From Leptolinea sp. (lineage in GTDB: Bacteria > Chloroflexota > Anaerolineae > Anaerolineales > Anaerolineaceae), in contig JALHEL010000045.1 in NCBI GenBank assembly GCA_022837205.1, positions 1-14,500 on the forward strand: 14,500 nucleotides of DNA, given 5' to 3'. This document shows positions 1 through 7,315 of the stretch, piece after piece. The first letter of the stretch is position 1, and each line of letters begins with the position of its first letter. The translations under genes were made by a program, and so were the position numbers. The notes under the pieces were generated by a model that made no database searches, was not told where the DNA came from, and saw only the letters and a list, made by a program, of their open reading frames with translations.

Positions 1-653
1 AGGACGAATTTATTTTTATGATATTCCAAAATTCCTTTTTTTTGCATACGACTTAATTCGGCGGAAAGAGCGCTGCGATCAACAAACAGATAATCGGCAA
101 GTTGCTGACGATTAAAAGGAATTTGCACGGAACGGCTGCTCTGCCGTTTTGCTTCGCTGAAAAGAAACGCCAACACTTTGTCCTGAATCGTTTTTTGAGA
201 TAATAAATCGATTTTTTCGTTTAACAGAATTGTTTTTTCCGCGAATTCATTCATCAAATTACGGATCAGTTGAGAATGGAACGGGCATAGTTCTTTGCAA
301 AGTGTCAGTAAATGTTCGGCATCCAAAAATAGAATTTCGGAGTCCGATTCGGAAAAAACAGAAACCATAATCCGTTTTTGTTTTGAAAATGCAAAAGCTT
401 CTCCGAACAGATTTCCGGTTGAAAAGGTTGAAATAATATTGCGATTTCCCGAAATATCCTCCTTGACAATAATAACGCTCCCGTTCAGAATAATTCCCAA
501 TCGCGAGATTTCATCACCTTCCAAAAAAATCGCTTCCCCTTTCAGATATTTCCGGACCCGAAACGATAAGCAGTTTCGTAACGAATCCAAATCTTTGGGG
601 GAAAAGTTATAAAAGAGCGGCATTTGCAGCAGTAACGGATCGTAAGATTTCAT
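1..653 (-). CDS. Crp/Fnr-family transcriptional regulator (3' end cut by window edge)
   Basis: 217 codons are open from an ATG at 653 down to the window edge. The family is usually about 220-230 residues, so only a few residues should be missing. Residues 12-130 read as a cyclic-nucleotide-type beta-roll (KGEAIFLEGD near 38-47, then NLFGEA near 81-86). A helix-turn-helix follows at about 179-207 (NRQQLADYLFVDRSALSAEL). Compared with FNR, the recognition-helix E-x2-S-R becomes S194..S197-A198, so the DNA site should not be a standard TTGAT site. There is no N-terminal cysteine cluster as in FNR; the visible cysteines are C28, C119 and C123, so an oxygen-sensing Fe-S cluster is not indicated. 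A ribosome site (AAGGA) lies 5-6 bases before the ATG. The gene is divergent from the Fe-S/cupin/ferredoxin operon, so it probably controls that operon and itself; this is inference. The effector is unknown. Confidence 0.85.
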   Translation of the reverse strand, partial: MKSYDPLLLQMPLFYNFSPKDLDSLRNCLSFRVRKYLKGEAIFLEGDEISRLGIILNGSVIIVKEDISGNRNIISTFSTGNLFGEAFAFSKQKRIMVSVFSESDSEILFLDAEHLLTLCKELCPFHSQLIRNLMNEFAEKTILLNEKIDLLSQKTIQDKVLAFLFSEAKRQSSRSVQIPFNRQQLADYLFVDRSALSAELSRMQKKGILEYHKNKFV

Positions 654-665
654 AAGTTCCTTTTT

Positions 666-679
666 GTTGTTTTTACAAC
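666..679. promoter_or_regulatory. Candidate Crp/Fnr-type operator (5-4-5 palindrome)
   Basis: GTTGT-TTTT-ACAAC is a perfect inverted repeat with 5-bp arms and a 4-bp spacer, the geometry of Crp/Fnr sites. It lies in the 91-bp gap between the regulator and the divergent Fe-S operon, 12 bp from the regulator's start codon and 65 bp from the operon's. A fair -10 for the regulator, TATACT on the minus strand (699-694), would put the palindrome just downstream of transcription start, a position that fits autorepression. Seen: the palindrome. Inferred: its function. Confidence 0.4.
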
Positions 680-744
680 GATTTTTTTGATTCAGTATAT
701 TACAATATGATCAGAAAATAAAACAGCCATAATGAGGCAAATAC

Positions 745-1452
745 ATGATACGAAAAATGGTGGAAATCGATGAAGAAAAGTGCACAGGATGCGGGTTATG
801 CGCCGAAGCTTGCCGGGAAAATGCCATTCAAATGGTCAACGGAAAAGCAAAATTAATTCGTGATGATTATTGTGACGGGCTCGGAAATTGCCTGCCGGTT
901 TGTCCGGCAAATGCGATTACAATCATTGAAAGAGAAGCGATTCCTTTTGATAAAGAAGCGGTGAGGCATCAAGCGACAGTGAACAATATGACGAATGTGC
1001 CAAGCGGTTGTCCGGGAAAGCAAGCAAAGACATTGCGACGAGATACATCCAATCCGATCATGGAGTCAAGTCGGGAATCACAAACCAGTGAATTAATGCA
1101 ATGGCCGGTCCAGTTGAAATTGGTTCCCGTAAATGCGCCTTTTTTTGATAACTGTAATTTATTGATAGCGGCTGATTGTACCGCTTTTGCCTACAATAAC
1201 TTTCATCGGGATTTCATTAAGAAACATGTGACTCTGATCGGCTGTCCGAAATTAGATCAAGAAGATTATAGTAAAAAATTAACAGATATTTTACGAAATA
1301 ATTCGATAAAAAGTGTGAAAATTGTCCGAATGGAAGTACCGTGTTGTAAAGGGATCGAAAATGCGGCAATTCAGGCACTATCAAGTTGCGGAAAAATGAT
1401 TCCATGGCAGGTTATCGTTATTTCAACCGACGGAAATATTATCGAAGAATAA
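745..1452 (+). CDS. 4Fe-4S ferredoxin-domain protein with a cysteine-containing C-terminal domain
   Basis: 235 residues; the start is set by GAGG at 734-737, 7 bases before the ATG. The N-terminal 60 residues are a ferredoxin-like double cluster domain. The first motif is C13-x2-C16-x2-C19-x3-C23. The second is C43-x5-C49-x3-C53-P, with Leu46 where a second Cys would be expected. A linker with GCPGK (C89) leads to a separate domain at about 115-235 that holds C137, C145 (AADC), C167 (GCPKLD) and C200-C201 (EVPCC). I recognise this as a recurrent family of anaerobes, often beside Crp/Fnr regulators and cupins, but its biochemical role is not established to my knowledge. Probably cytosolic electron transfer or redox sensing. 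First gene of a three-gene operon; the cupin starts 10 bases after its stop. Confidence 0.8.
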   Translation: MIRKMVEIDEEKCTGCGLCAEACRENAIQMVNGKAKLIRDDYCDGLGNCLPVCPANAITIIEREAIPFDKEAVRHQATVNNMTNVPSGCPGKQAKTLRRDTSNPIMESSRESQTSELMQWPVQLKLVPVNAPFFDNCNLLIAADCTAFAYNNFHRDFIKKHVTLIGCPKLDQEDYSKKLTDILRNNSIKSVKIVRMEVPCCKGIENAAIQALSSCGKMIPWQVIVISTDGNIIEE

Positions 1453-1462
1453 AAGAGGAAAC

Positions 1463-1816
1463 ATGAACCAATTTATTAAAAATCTTGAATTCTCACAGGT
1501 TTTCAAGTTCGCTGATCAAGTCAGTTATTTACCCGGTCAAATTGTAAGTAAAACGCTTGCACAAAACGAATCGGTCAGTTTAACGCTATTCGCCTTTGAT
1601 GAGGGAGAAGAAATCAGCACCCATGAATCAGGCGGGGATGCGCTGGTGTTAGTGTTAGACGGTCAGGGTCAAATTACAATTGACGGTGAGAAATTTGATC
1701 TAAAAACAGGAGATTCCATTTTAATGCCTGCCGGACATCCGCATGCGGTTTACGGTTTAAAGCGATTTAAAATGTTCTTAATCGTAGTTTTTCCACCAAA
1801 AAACAAAGGAGAATAA
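1463..1816 (+). CDS. Small single-domain cupin protein
   Basis: 117 residues forming one cupin_2 barrel. Motif 1 is degenerate: ISTHESGGDALVLVLDG (residues 51-67) has H54 but Ser56 where the usual second His lies. Motif 2 is GDSILMPAGHPHAV (83-96) with H92 and H94. A metal site with two or three His is therefore plausible but not certain. There is no signal peptide, so it should be cytosolic. GAGG in the AAGAGGAAAC stretch before the ATG (from about 1453) serves as ribosome site. It sits between two Fe-S proteins, with only one base between its stop and the ferredoxin ATG, so all three are almost certainly co-transcribed. The substrate is unknown; cupins of this type occur with anaerobic redox genes, which supports a stress or redox role by association only. 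Confidence 0.85.
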   Translation: MNQFIKNLEFSQVFKFADQVSYLPGQIVSKTLAQNESVSLTLFAFDEGEEISTHESGGDALVLVLDGQGQITIDGEKFDLKTGDSILMPAGHPHAVYGLKRFKMFLIVVFPPKNKGE

Positions 1817-1817
1817 A

Positions 1818-2006
1818 ATGAAAGCAAAAGTTGATCAATCAGTCTGTATCGGCTGCGGTCTCTGTTCTGATACCTGCCCTGAAGTATTTCATATGACTGC
1901 AGAAGGAGTTGCGGAGGCTATAGAAGAAGAAATTCCTTCGGAATTTGAATCAAGCGCTAAGGAAGCCGCTGATAACTGCCCTGTCAGTGCAATCAGTCTT
2001 GAATAA
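1818..2006 (+). CDS. Single-cluster [4Fe-4S] ferredoxin
   Basis: 62 residues. The motif C10-x2-C13-x2-C16 with a distant C54-P supplies the four ligands for one [4Fe-4S] cluster. The size and pattern match small ferredoxins of the Thermotoga/Desulfovibrio type. C20 lies next to the cluster motif. In the Thermotoga-type ferredoxin this Cys forms a disulfide with a second Cys in the long loop; here the corresponding region reads ESSAKEAADN with no Cys, so C20 should be free. Small, acidic (Glu/Asp-rich), cytosolic electron carrier. AAAGGAG at 1805-1811 inside the end of the cupin gene is a strong ribosome site. It may hand electrons to or from the larger Fe-S protein two genes upstream; this is inference. 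Confidence 0.9.
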   Translation: MKAKVDQSVCIGCGLCSDTCPEVFHMTAEGVAEAIEEEIPSEFESSAKEAADNCPVSAISLE

Positions 2007-2008
2007 AT

Positions 2009-2069
2009 AAAAAAAAATACTATAAAGAACAGCACCGAAAGATAAAACCTTCGGTGCTGTTCTTTATAG
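2009..2069. terminator. Bidirectional rho-independent terminator
   Basis: Positions 2020-2039 and 2050-2069 are perfect reverse complements (20-bp stem) around a 10-base loop (2040-2049). A run of A at about 2009-2017 flanks the left arm and becomes a U-tract for minus-strand transcripts. The right flank (ATTTAT) is a weaker U-tract for plus-strand transcripts. It lies between the convergent ends of the ferredoxin (2006) and the membrane protein (2072). Confidence 0.9.
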
Positions 2070-2071
2070 AT

Positions 2072-2773
2072 TTATAGCGGACGTCCGTTTCTGCTATTTA
2101 TTGATATCCGCCTATAAGCATTTCTTCCTATAAAGAAAAAAGCAACGGAGAAGATAAATGAAAGTCCTCCGGCAATTAGAAATGCATCAACCCACAATTT
2201 TTCGGGGAATAAACGAATTAATGTATCATCTTGGTAAAAGAGCCAGCTTCCTTCTTTGAAAAACAGAGAATGAAAAGCTTCAAACAAAGGATCAAATGCC
2301 AAAACTACTAAAAGAAGTACCGCAACTAAGAATAAGATCGAAAACAAGTTCCCGATAATAAAATGTTTTAAAAAAGACAATAATTGCGCAGGATGTTTCC
2401 AAGATACCAGAAATAGGATCAAGTAAAGAATTAACAACGCTTCCCAAATCAATCTGGCTGTACGATAGACATTTTTGACATCGGACATATGAGAAATTTC
2501 TTGCGACTTATAAATTGGAGTGTTACTGTTCTTGAATGTTATGTTCGCCAGAAAATCATCGGATCGATTATTAACGATATATTGAACCGATTGAATTCCA
2601 TAGTCTAATCGTTCTTCGATTGAAAAACCATAAGGATCCGGCGGGAAATTCGTTTTTCGATATTCAAATACCAGGAACCAAGGCTTAAAAAGAATAACAA
2701 CAGAGAACATTAATATTACAAACGGTAAGGTAATGGAAAGGAAAACATGAAAGCTTTTTATTATGATTTTCAT
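2072..2773 (-). CDS. DUF1461 / TIGR01906 family integral membrane protein
   Basis: 233 residues. One N-terminal membrane helix (about 8-30) is followed by an extracytoplasmic loop carrying the hallmark FPPDPYGFSIEERL (43-56) and a later SHMSDVK. Three more hydrophobic helices lie in the second half: LIWEALLILYLILFLVSW, a segment before FDPLFEAFHSLFF, and a last one near the C terminus. The order of helices and the PDPYGF signature match the TIGR01906/DUF1461 family, whose members are mostly of unknown function. It starts 21 bases after the stop of the spermidine-synthase-like gene and is probably in the same transcript. The ribosome site is weak: only an AGAG well upstream of the ATG. No catalytic residues can be proposed. 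Confidence 0.8.
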   Translation of the reverse strand: MKIIIKSFHVFLSITLPFVILMFSVVILFKPWFLVFEYRKTNFPPDPYGFSIEERLDYGIQSVQYIVNNRSDDFLANITFKNSNTPIYKSQEISHMSDVKNVYRTARLIWEALLILYLILFLVSWKHPAQLLSFLKHFIIGNLFSILFLVAVLLLVVLAFDPLFEAFHSLFFKEGSWLFYQDDTLIRLFPEKLWVDAFLIAGGLSFIFSVAFFFIGRNAYRRISINSRNGRPL

Positions 2774-2794
2774 AAAGGTCGATAATCTCTTTTT

Positions 2795-4342
2795 TTATTC
2801 ATTTCGTTTAAAAAATGTCCGGAGAATTGTTTGATTGGTGATTGCCTCAACGGGTGCTTTATCATCTGTGAAAACCAGTCCTCTTTTTTCGGGCAATTCT
2901 CCGATATTCCCGATCGCAAAGGATAATGTTTCTGTTAGTAGAGCAGGCACATTTTCCAAACCGGATAATAAATCGTAATTATTTTGCAAATTCTGAATTG
3001 AGCCGCCTTTTTTCATCGCAAATAGAACAGAATTGTATGAATTCGGAATATCTACTATAAATATTTGCGGGAATATTCGGTTAACCGTTTCGCTGATAGC
3101 CCCGAGCAAAGTTCGATCATCGTCAGACCTTCCGATATTCATTACTAAAACGCCCTCCGGATTGAGCTTTTCGGAAACAATTTGAAAAAATTCCTGTGTG
3201 CACATATTGACTGAAATATATGGAGATTGATAAGCATCCACCATGATAATATCATACTGATCATCACTATTTTGCAGTCCGATTCGTCCGTCCGTTGAAA
3301 TAATATTCATTCGTTCCGAAGGTAGATCAAAAAATTCTTTCGCGACTTTGGTTATTTCGGGATCAATTTCAAATCCATCCACAATTACATTAGGAAAAAC
3401 TTTCAGAAGCTGCTTAGCGGAAGTACCGCCGGCATTTCCCAGTATCGCAGCTCTTCGAATATTTCCCGGATCGATCGGAGCGGGTTGAAAAAAGGGCGCG
3501 GTCAAAATTTGTTCCCATGGTCCGTAATAATTATCGATCACCGGATGATAAATGCTTTGGATTCCTTGTCCGTCATTTAATCTCAATATGGTATATCCGG
3601 AATTTTCAACAACCTCAATATAATTATAGACTGATTCCTTTTCATAAATTTGGCCTTTTGTTTGTTTTATTTTTAAAGGAAACAGAAAAAATAATAAAAT
3701 CGGCAAAAAAATACAAAAGATCATAAGTTTTTCCGCTTTTTTATCGGATCCTATATTCGTTAATTGACCGATCGCTCCGGCTAGCAATAACAAAAAGCCG
3801 ATGACAAAGAAAGTTCTGTTGGTTCCGACAGATGGAATCAAAATAAACGACGGAAGCATCGTTCCGATGAACGACCCCACTGTAGAGACAGCGAGTAATT
3901 GGCCGTTTACTTTACCACGGAACGGATAGTAAGTATTCAACAATTTAATCGCAAAAGGGATGATCATTCCTAATAATGTCATCGGGATAAAAAGGATCAG
4001 AAGAAGAATTAGAAAAAGAATAAGGACCCAACGAAGTGTCATCTGATCCATCGCTTGAGCCCCTTTTAATAAGAGAGGTCTTGAAAAGAGCGGGATTAGG
4101 CAACAAAAAATCCCTGAAATAAAAATTAATATCAAATAGTGAAAAAGATCCGGATATTTGTCTGAAAAAATACCTCCCAACCAATTCCCAATTGCCATAT
4201 AAATCATAATTGAGCCGATCACACTTGCCCAAATTAGATTTGCGGAACTGAAAATATTTCCGATCATTCGGGAAGCTGTCATTTCAATAGCCATAGAAGA
4301 AAAGCCGGCGATAAAGACGGAAAAGAAAATAAAACGCTTCAT
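2795..4342 (-). CDS. Membrane protein fused to a spermidine-synthase-like domain
   Basis: 515 residues. The first 225 or so hold about seven hydrophobic helices, beginning FIFFSVFIAGFSSMAIEM, as in proteins annotated as fused MFS/spermidine synthase. From about residue 230 a Rossmann-fold aminopropyl/methyltransferase domain follows. Its nucleotide loop is AAILGNAGGTSAKQ, the acidic end of strand 2 is GFEIDPEI, then STDGR, then the catalytic-region strand DIIMVDAYQSPY and TQEFF. The Asp of VDAY aligns with the spermidine-synthase catalytic Asp, but the polyamine-site motif is diverged, so polyamine synthesis is unproven. The substrate could be another amine or a cell-envelope component. The ATG at 4342 has AGGA directly abutting it, not at normal spacing. 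Upstream gene of a pair with the DUF1461 protein. Confidence 0.8.
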   Translation of the reverse strand: MKRFIFFSVFIAGFSSMAIEMTASRMIGNIFSSANLIWASVIGSIMIYMAIGNWLGGIFSDKYPDLFHYLILIFISGIFCCLIPLFSRPLLLKGAQAMDQMTLRWVLILFLILLLILFIPMTLLGMIIPFAIKLLNTYYPFRGKVNGQLLAVSTVGSFIGTMLPSFILIPSVGTNRTFFVIGFLLLLAGAIGQLTNIGSDKKAEKLMIFCIFLPILLFFLFPLKIKQTKGQIYEKESVYNYIEVVENSGYTILRLNDGQGIQSIYHPVIDNYYGPWEQILTAPFFQPAPIDPGNIRRAAILGNAGGTSAKQLLKVFPNVIVDGFEIDPEITKVAKEFFDLPSERMNIISTDGRIGLQNSDDQYDIIMVDAYQSPYISVNMCTQEFFQIVSEKLNPEGVLVMNIGRSDDDRTLLGAISETVNRIFPQIFIVDIPNSYNSVLFAMKKGGSIQNLQNNYDLLSGLENVPALLTETLSFAIGNIGELPEKRGLVFTDDKAPVEAITNQTILRTFFKRNE

Positions 4343-4348
4343 TCCTGT

Positions 4349-4354
4349 ATTTTA
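4349..4354 (-). promoter_or_regulatory. Possible -10 box six bases before the ATG (leaderless?)
   Basis: TAAAAT on the minus strand is followed by exactly six bases and then the ATG at 4342, the spacing expected if transcription begins at the start codon. No good -35 stands 17-18 bp upstream. An alternative is TTGAAC (4387-4382) with TTAAAA (4362-4357), at a long 19-bp spacing. Weak on its own; listed because the transglycosylase gene shows the same spacing. Confidence 0.25.
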
Positions 4355-4436
4355 CCTTTTAACGAATTAGAATAAAGACACGTTCAATTAAGAATCGGAC
4401 CGGTCATTTTATAGAAATCGATTTTGCGAGGATGCC

Positions 4437-5999
4437 ATGAGATTAGTATCAGTTTCAGAAATGCGCCAAATTGAAAACCAAGCGTTTGGTGCCGTTATAT
4501 CGTCTGATCATATGATCCAAACCGTCGGATTAAAAATTGCGAATATTTTAGATTCCGATTGTTCCGATAAAAACAAGATGGTTTTAGGGCTGATCGGGAA
4601 AGGAAACAACGGCAGCGACACTTTGGCGATATTAACATATTTGGCTCAAAAAGGTTGGGAAACCTTTGCTTGGCTGCTCTCAAAAAGAGAATCGGAAGAT
4701 CGTTATCTCAAAGATTTTCTTAATGTATCGGGAAAAGCCGTTGATTATGAAAACGATACGGAAGAGAGTCAACTTGATAACTGGTTAAAGCAAAGTTCGA
4801 TTATCTTAGACGGAATTTACGGAATTGGCTTTCATCTTCCTTTGGGAGAAGCCTTTCGTCCCATTTTTCGAAAAATAAATCAACGTAAGAATCCATCTCT
4901 AATTTATGCAATTGATTGTCCATCCGGAATGGATTGCGATACCGGAAAAATTGATCCCGATTGTATTCGTGCGAATCGCACGATCTGTATCGAAGCCGTT
5001 AAAATAGGTGAGGTTTTACCGCCGGCGAATCTGCTGGTGGGGGAGCTCGAAACGATATCCCTTGATTTACCTCAGGATCTAACGGTTTATCAAACAATTC
5101 ATCGCACGGTATTGGACTCGGAAGTCGTCCGTATGTTTCTGCCGATCAGACCCGAGGACGGAAATAAAAGCACATTCGGTACCGTAACAATTGTCGGCGG
5201 ATCAGAAAAATATATCGGAGCTCCCAAACTTTCCGGAATCGCTGCATTCAAAGCCGGCTGCGGGTATGTTAATATGGTTGCCCCGGAGATTATCAGAAAT
5301 CTGAATGCCGGTATTTTTTCTCAGGCGATCTGGCAACCGGCTGATTTTAACTCCGATGAAGGGATCGAAATCGCTTTGCATTCAATCCGTGATATGTCGA
5401 AGAAAAAAGGCTCGTTGGTCATCGGTCCCGGGTTGGGACAATCTCCTAAGGTATTCGATCTTGTTCATCGTATTCTGATTTCATGGAAAGAAAATCCGGT
5501 ACCGTTATTAATGGATGCTGACGGGTTGAATGCTCTTCCCCATATCCCCGATTGGCAAAAGAATATTCCCGATTGTTTTGTTATTACTCCTCACGAAGGT
5601 GAAATGGCTCGATTATGTAATATGACCGTCGATGAAATTAAGACGAACCGAATTCAAATTGCCGAACAAAAATCCAAAGAATGGAAAACCGTTATTGTTC
5701 TAAAAGGTGCATTCACTGTGATTGCTTCGCCGGACGGCTATACCGCTGTAATGCCATATGCAAATTCAATCTTAGCGAAAGCAGGCAGCGGAGATATCCT
5801 ATCGGGGTTGATCGGAGGATTCTTAGCTCAAGGATCACTTCCGTTTGAGGCGTCTTGTCTCGGGGTGTGGGTTCATGCAAAGGCAGCTCAAATTGCTTTT
5901 CGACAAATCGGTCAGCCTTATTCCATGTCCGCGGACGACTTACTTTCCCTAATTCCCGAAGCCATTCGCATGATTTATCAATCTTTGCCAAAAATTTGA
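4437..5999 (+). CDS. nnr: Bifunctional NAD(P)H-hydrate epimerase / ADP-dependent (S)-NAD(P)H-hydrate dehydratase
   Basis: 520 residues, the usual length for the fused enzyme that repairs hydrated NADH and NADPH. The N-terminal YjeF_N epimerase domain (about 1-210) has GKGNNGSD at 54-61, DGIYGIG and IDCPSGMDCDTG. The family normally reads GNNGGDGL, so S60 and T62 are variations. The C-terminal ribokinase-like dehydratase domain (about 235-515) has GTVTIVGGSEKYIGAP, VIGPGLG, LMDADGLNAL, TPHEGEMARL and AGSGDILSGL at 449-458, with D453 the catalytic base by family analogy. Cytosolic. GAGGA at 4428-4432 sits four bases before the ATG. It is divergent from the spermidine-synthase-like gene, and 155 bp separate it from thymidine kinase, so it may be transcribed alone. 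Confidence 0.95.
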   Translation: MRLVSVSEMRQIENQAFGAVISSDHMIQTVGLKIANILDSDCSDKNKMVLGLIGKGNNGSDTLAILTYLAQKGWETFAWLLSKRESEDRYLKDFLNVSGKAVDYENDTEESQLDNWLKQSSIILDGIYGIGFHLPLGEAFRPIFRKINQRKNPSLIYAIDCPSGMDCDTGKIDPDCIRANRTICIEAVKIGEVLPPANLLVGELETISLDLPQDLTVYQTIHRTVLDSEVVRMFLPIRPEDGNKSTFGTVTIVGGSEKYIGAPKLSGIAAFKAGCGYVNMVAPEIIRNLNAGIFSQAIWQPADFNSDEGIEIALHSIRDMSKKKGSLVIGPGLGQSPKVFDLVHRILISWKENPVPLLMDADGLNALPHIPDWQKNIPDCFVITPHEGEMARLCNMTVDEIKTNRIQIAEQKSKEWKTVIVLKGAFTVIASPDGYTAVMPYANSILAKAGSGDILSGLIGGFLAQGSLPFEASCLGVWVHAKAAQIAFRQIGQPYSMSADDLLSLIPEAIRMIYQSLPKI

Positions 6000-6065
6000 T
6001 TTCGATTTGAGAAATTCCTTAATGCCTCCTAACAGGCTTTCCGACAGCCGATTTCCATACTCCGG

Positions 6066-6108
6066 TTATTGTAGATAAATGAGCAAGAGAGAAATGGGAG
6101 TACAATAA
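6066..6108. repeat. Inverted repeat in the leader of thymidine kinase
   Basis: TTATTGTA (6066-6073) and TACAATAA (6101-6108) are perfect 8-bp inverted arms 27 bp apart, 47 bp before the tdk start. TACAAT in the right arm could be a -10 box, though no matching -35 is clear. It may be a chance repeat, a regulator site or part of the promoter. The rest of 6000-6154 shows no ORF and no convincing terminator. Confidence 0.25.
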
Positions 6109-6154
6109 GCGATATAGAAAATCAGAACAAAGTCTAATATCTCAGGAGATACTC

Positions 6155-6730
6155 ATGGTGAAGAAAGCACCTGCTGCCATCGAAGTGATATGCGGGTCGA
6201 TGTTTTGCGGAAAAACGGAAGAACTCATACGGCGTTTGCGAAGGGCAATTATCGCAAAGAATAAAGTCCAAGTATTTAAACCGATTATCGATGATCGCTA
6301 TATCATAGAACGGGTTCATTCCCATGCAGGTATCGAAATAGATGCTATCCCGTTAGCCGAGATTACCGATCTTTATAAGTATCTCGACCCGGAGACCAGT
6401 GTCGTCGGAATCGATGAAGCCCAATTCTTCGGGAAAGAAATTGTGAATATCGTCGATGATTTGGCAAATCAGGGAATACGGGTGATTTTAGCGGGATTAG
6501 ACATGGATTTTCGTGGGGAGCCGTTTGGAATGATGCCTGTATTGATGGCAAAAGCGGAAAAGGTGGATAAGCTTTACGCAATTTGTATGGTATGCGGGGA
6601 ACCGGCTACCAGGACGCAACGTATCATAAATGGCGAACCGGCAAATTATAACGATCCTGTAATTATTGTCGGTGCATCGGAGATGTATGAAGCCCGATGT
6701 AAGAAACATCATATTGTCCCGGGAAAATAA
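6155..6730 (+). CDS. tdk: Thymidine kinase (type II)
   Basis: 191 residues, normal for the bacterial/human-TK1-type enzyme that phosphorylates thymidine with ATP in salvage. The P-loop is GSMFCGKT at 14-21, and the Walker B/catalytic segment DEAQFF is at 87-92 with E88 as the likely base. GLDMDFRGEPFG (114-125) is the family signature. The structural zinc site is C144-x2-C147 and C182-x2-H185. The lasso region near GEPANYNDPVIIVGASEMYEARC holds the Tyr residues of the thymidine-binding loop. AGGAGA at 6144-6149 gives an ideal start. hpt starts 15 bases after its stop, so these two salvage genes are co-transcribed, probably with the tRNA nucleotidyltransferase gene as well. Confidence 0.97.
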   Translation: MVKKAPAAIEVICGSMFCGKTEELIRRLRRAIIAKNKVQVFKPIIDDRYIIERVHSHAGIEIDAIPLAEITDLYKYLDPETSVVGIDEAQFFGKEIVNIVDDLANQGIRVILAGLDMDFRGEPFGMMPVLMAKAEKVDKLYAICMVCGEPATRTQRIINGEPANYNDPVIIVGASEMYEARCKKHHIVPGK

Positions 6731-6745
6731 TTGGGGAGGAATAAT

Positions 6746-7312
6746 ATGTATTCATATCAAGATGTCCTGGCGGAAGTTCTGATCGATGAAACGACGTTAC
6801 AAAAAAGAGTAAAAGAGCTCGGTGAAGAAATTTCCCGGGATTATCAAAACGAAGATATTGTATTTATTTGCATATTAAGGGGAGGTGTCGTATTTCTGAT
6901 TGATTTGATGCGCCATGTAACCGTTCCCAATCAAATTGAATTTATGGCAGTTTCTTCTTACGGTGTCGGCACAAGAAAGTCAAACGGAGAAGTGCGAATT
7001 ACTTATGACCTCAATACAAATATTGAGGGCAGAAATGTTATCATTGTAGAAGATATTGTAGACAGCGGAAATACATTGAATGCTGTTATACAAGTTTTAT
7101 CAACGAGAAATCCTAAATCGCTTTGCATTTGCACGTTACTTGACAAGGAAGATCGAAGAGAAGTTGAAATACCTATTCGTTATTGCGGTTTCGTCATACC
7201 GGATAAATTTGTTTACGGATATGGGTTAGATTTGGATGATTATTTTAGAAATCTGCCGTTTATCGGTGTAGTTGATCTGGAAAAGTTAGAAAAAATAAAA
7301 GGGAAAAAATAA
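6746..7312 (+). CDS. hpt: Hypoxanthine phosphoribosyltransferase
   Basis: 188 residues from the ATG at 6746; the ribosome site GGGGAGGA (6733-6740) excludes the in-frame TTG at 6731, which lies within it. Converts hypoxanthine (and usually guanine) plus PRPP to the nucleotide. LRGG at 44-47 is the pyrophosphate loop, SSYGVGT (70-76) the flexible loop, and VEDIVDSGNTL at 101-111 the PRPP-binding motif with its two acidic residues. KFVYGYGLDLDDYFRNLP near 158-176 is the base-binding region, characteristic of HPRT and not of xanthine or adenine enzymes. Cytosolic. Middle gene of tdk-hpt-cca; only three bases separate its stop from the next GTG start. Confidence 0.97.
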   Translation: MYSYQDVLAEVLIDETTLQKRVKELGEEISRDYQNEDIVFICILRGGVVFLIDLMRHVTVPNQIEFMAVSSYGVGTRKSNGEVRITYDLNTNIEGRNVIIVEDIVDSGNTLNAVIQVLSTRNPKSLCICTLLDKEDRREVEIPIRYCGFVIPDKFVYGYGLDLDDYFRNLPFIGVVDLEKLEKIKGKK

Positions 7313-7315
7313 AAC

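Noticed and set aside
295..612. Plus-strand ORF of 105 codons
   Set aside because: It is antisense to the Crp/Fnr regulator, has a low-complexity Ser/Ile/Arg-rich product and no ribosome site; the minus-strand frame gives a recognisable protein.
6030..6060. Small GC hairpins (GCCT/AGGC and GGCT/AGCC) after nnr as a terminator
   Set aside because: Stems are only four base pairs, and no proper U-tract follows.
6731..6745. TTG start giving five extra residues for hpt
   Set aside because: The TTG lies within the ribosome site GGGGAGGA; the ATG at 6746 has ideal spacing and fits the family N terminus.
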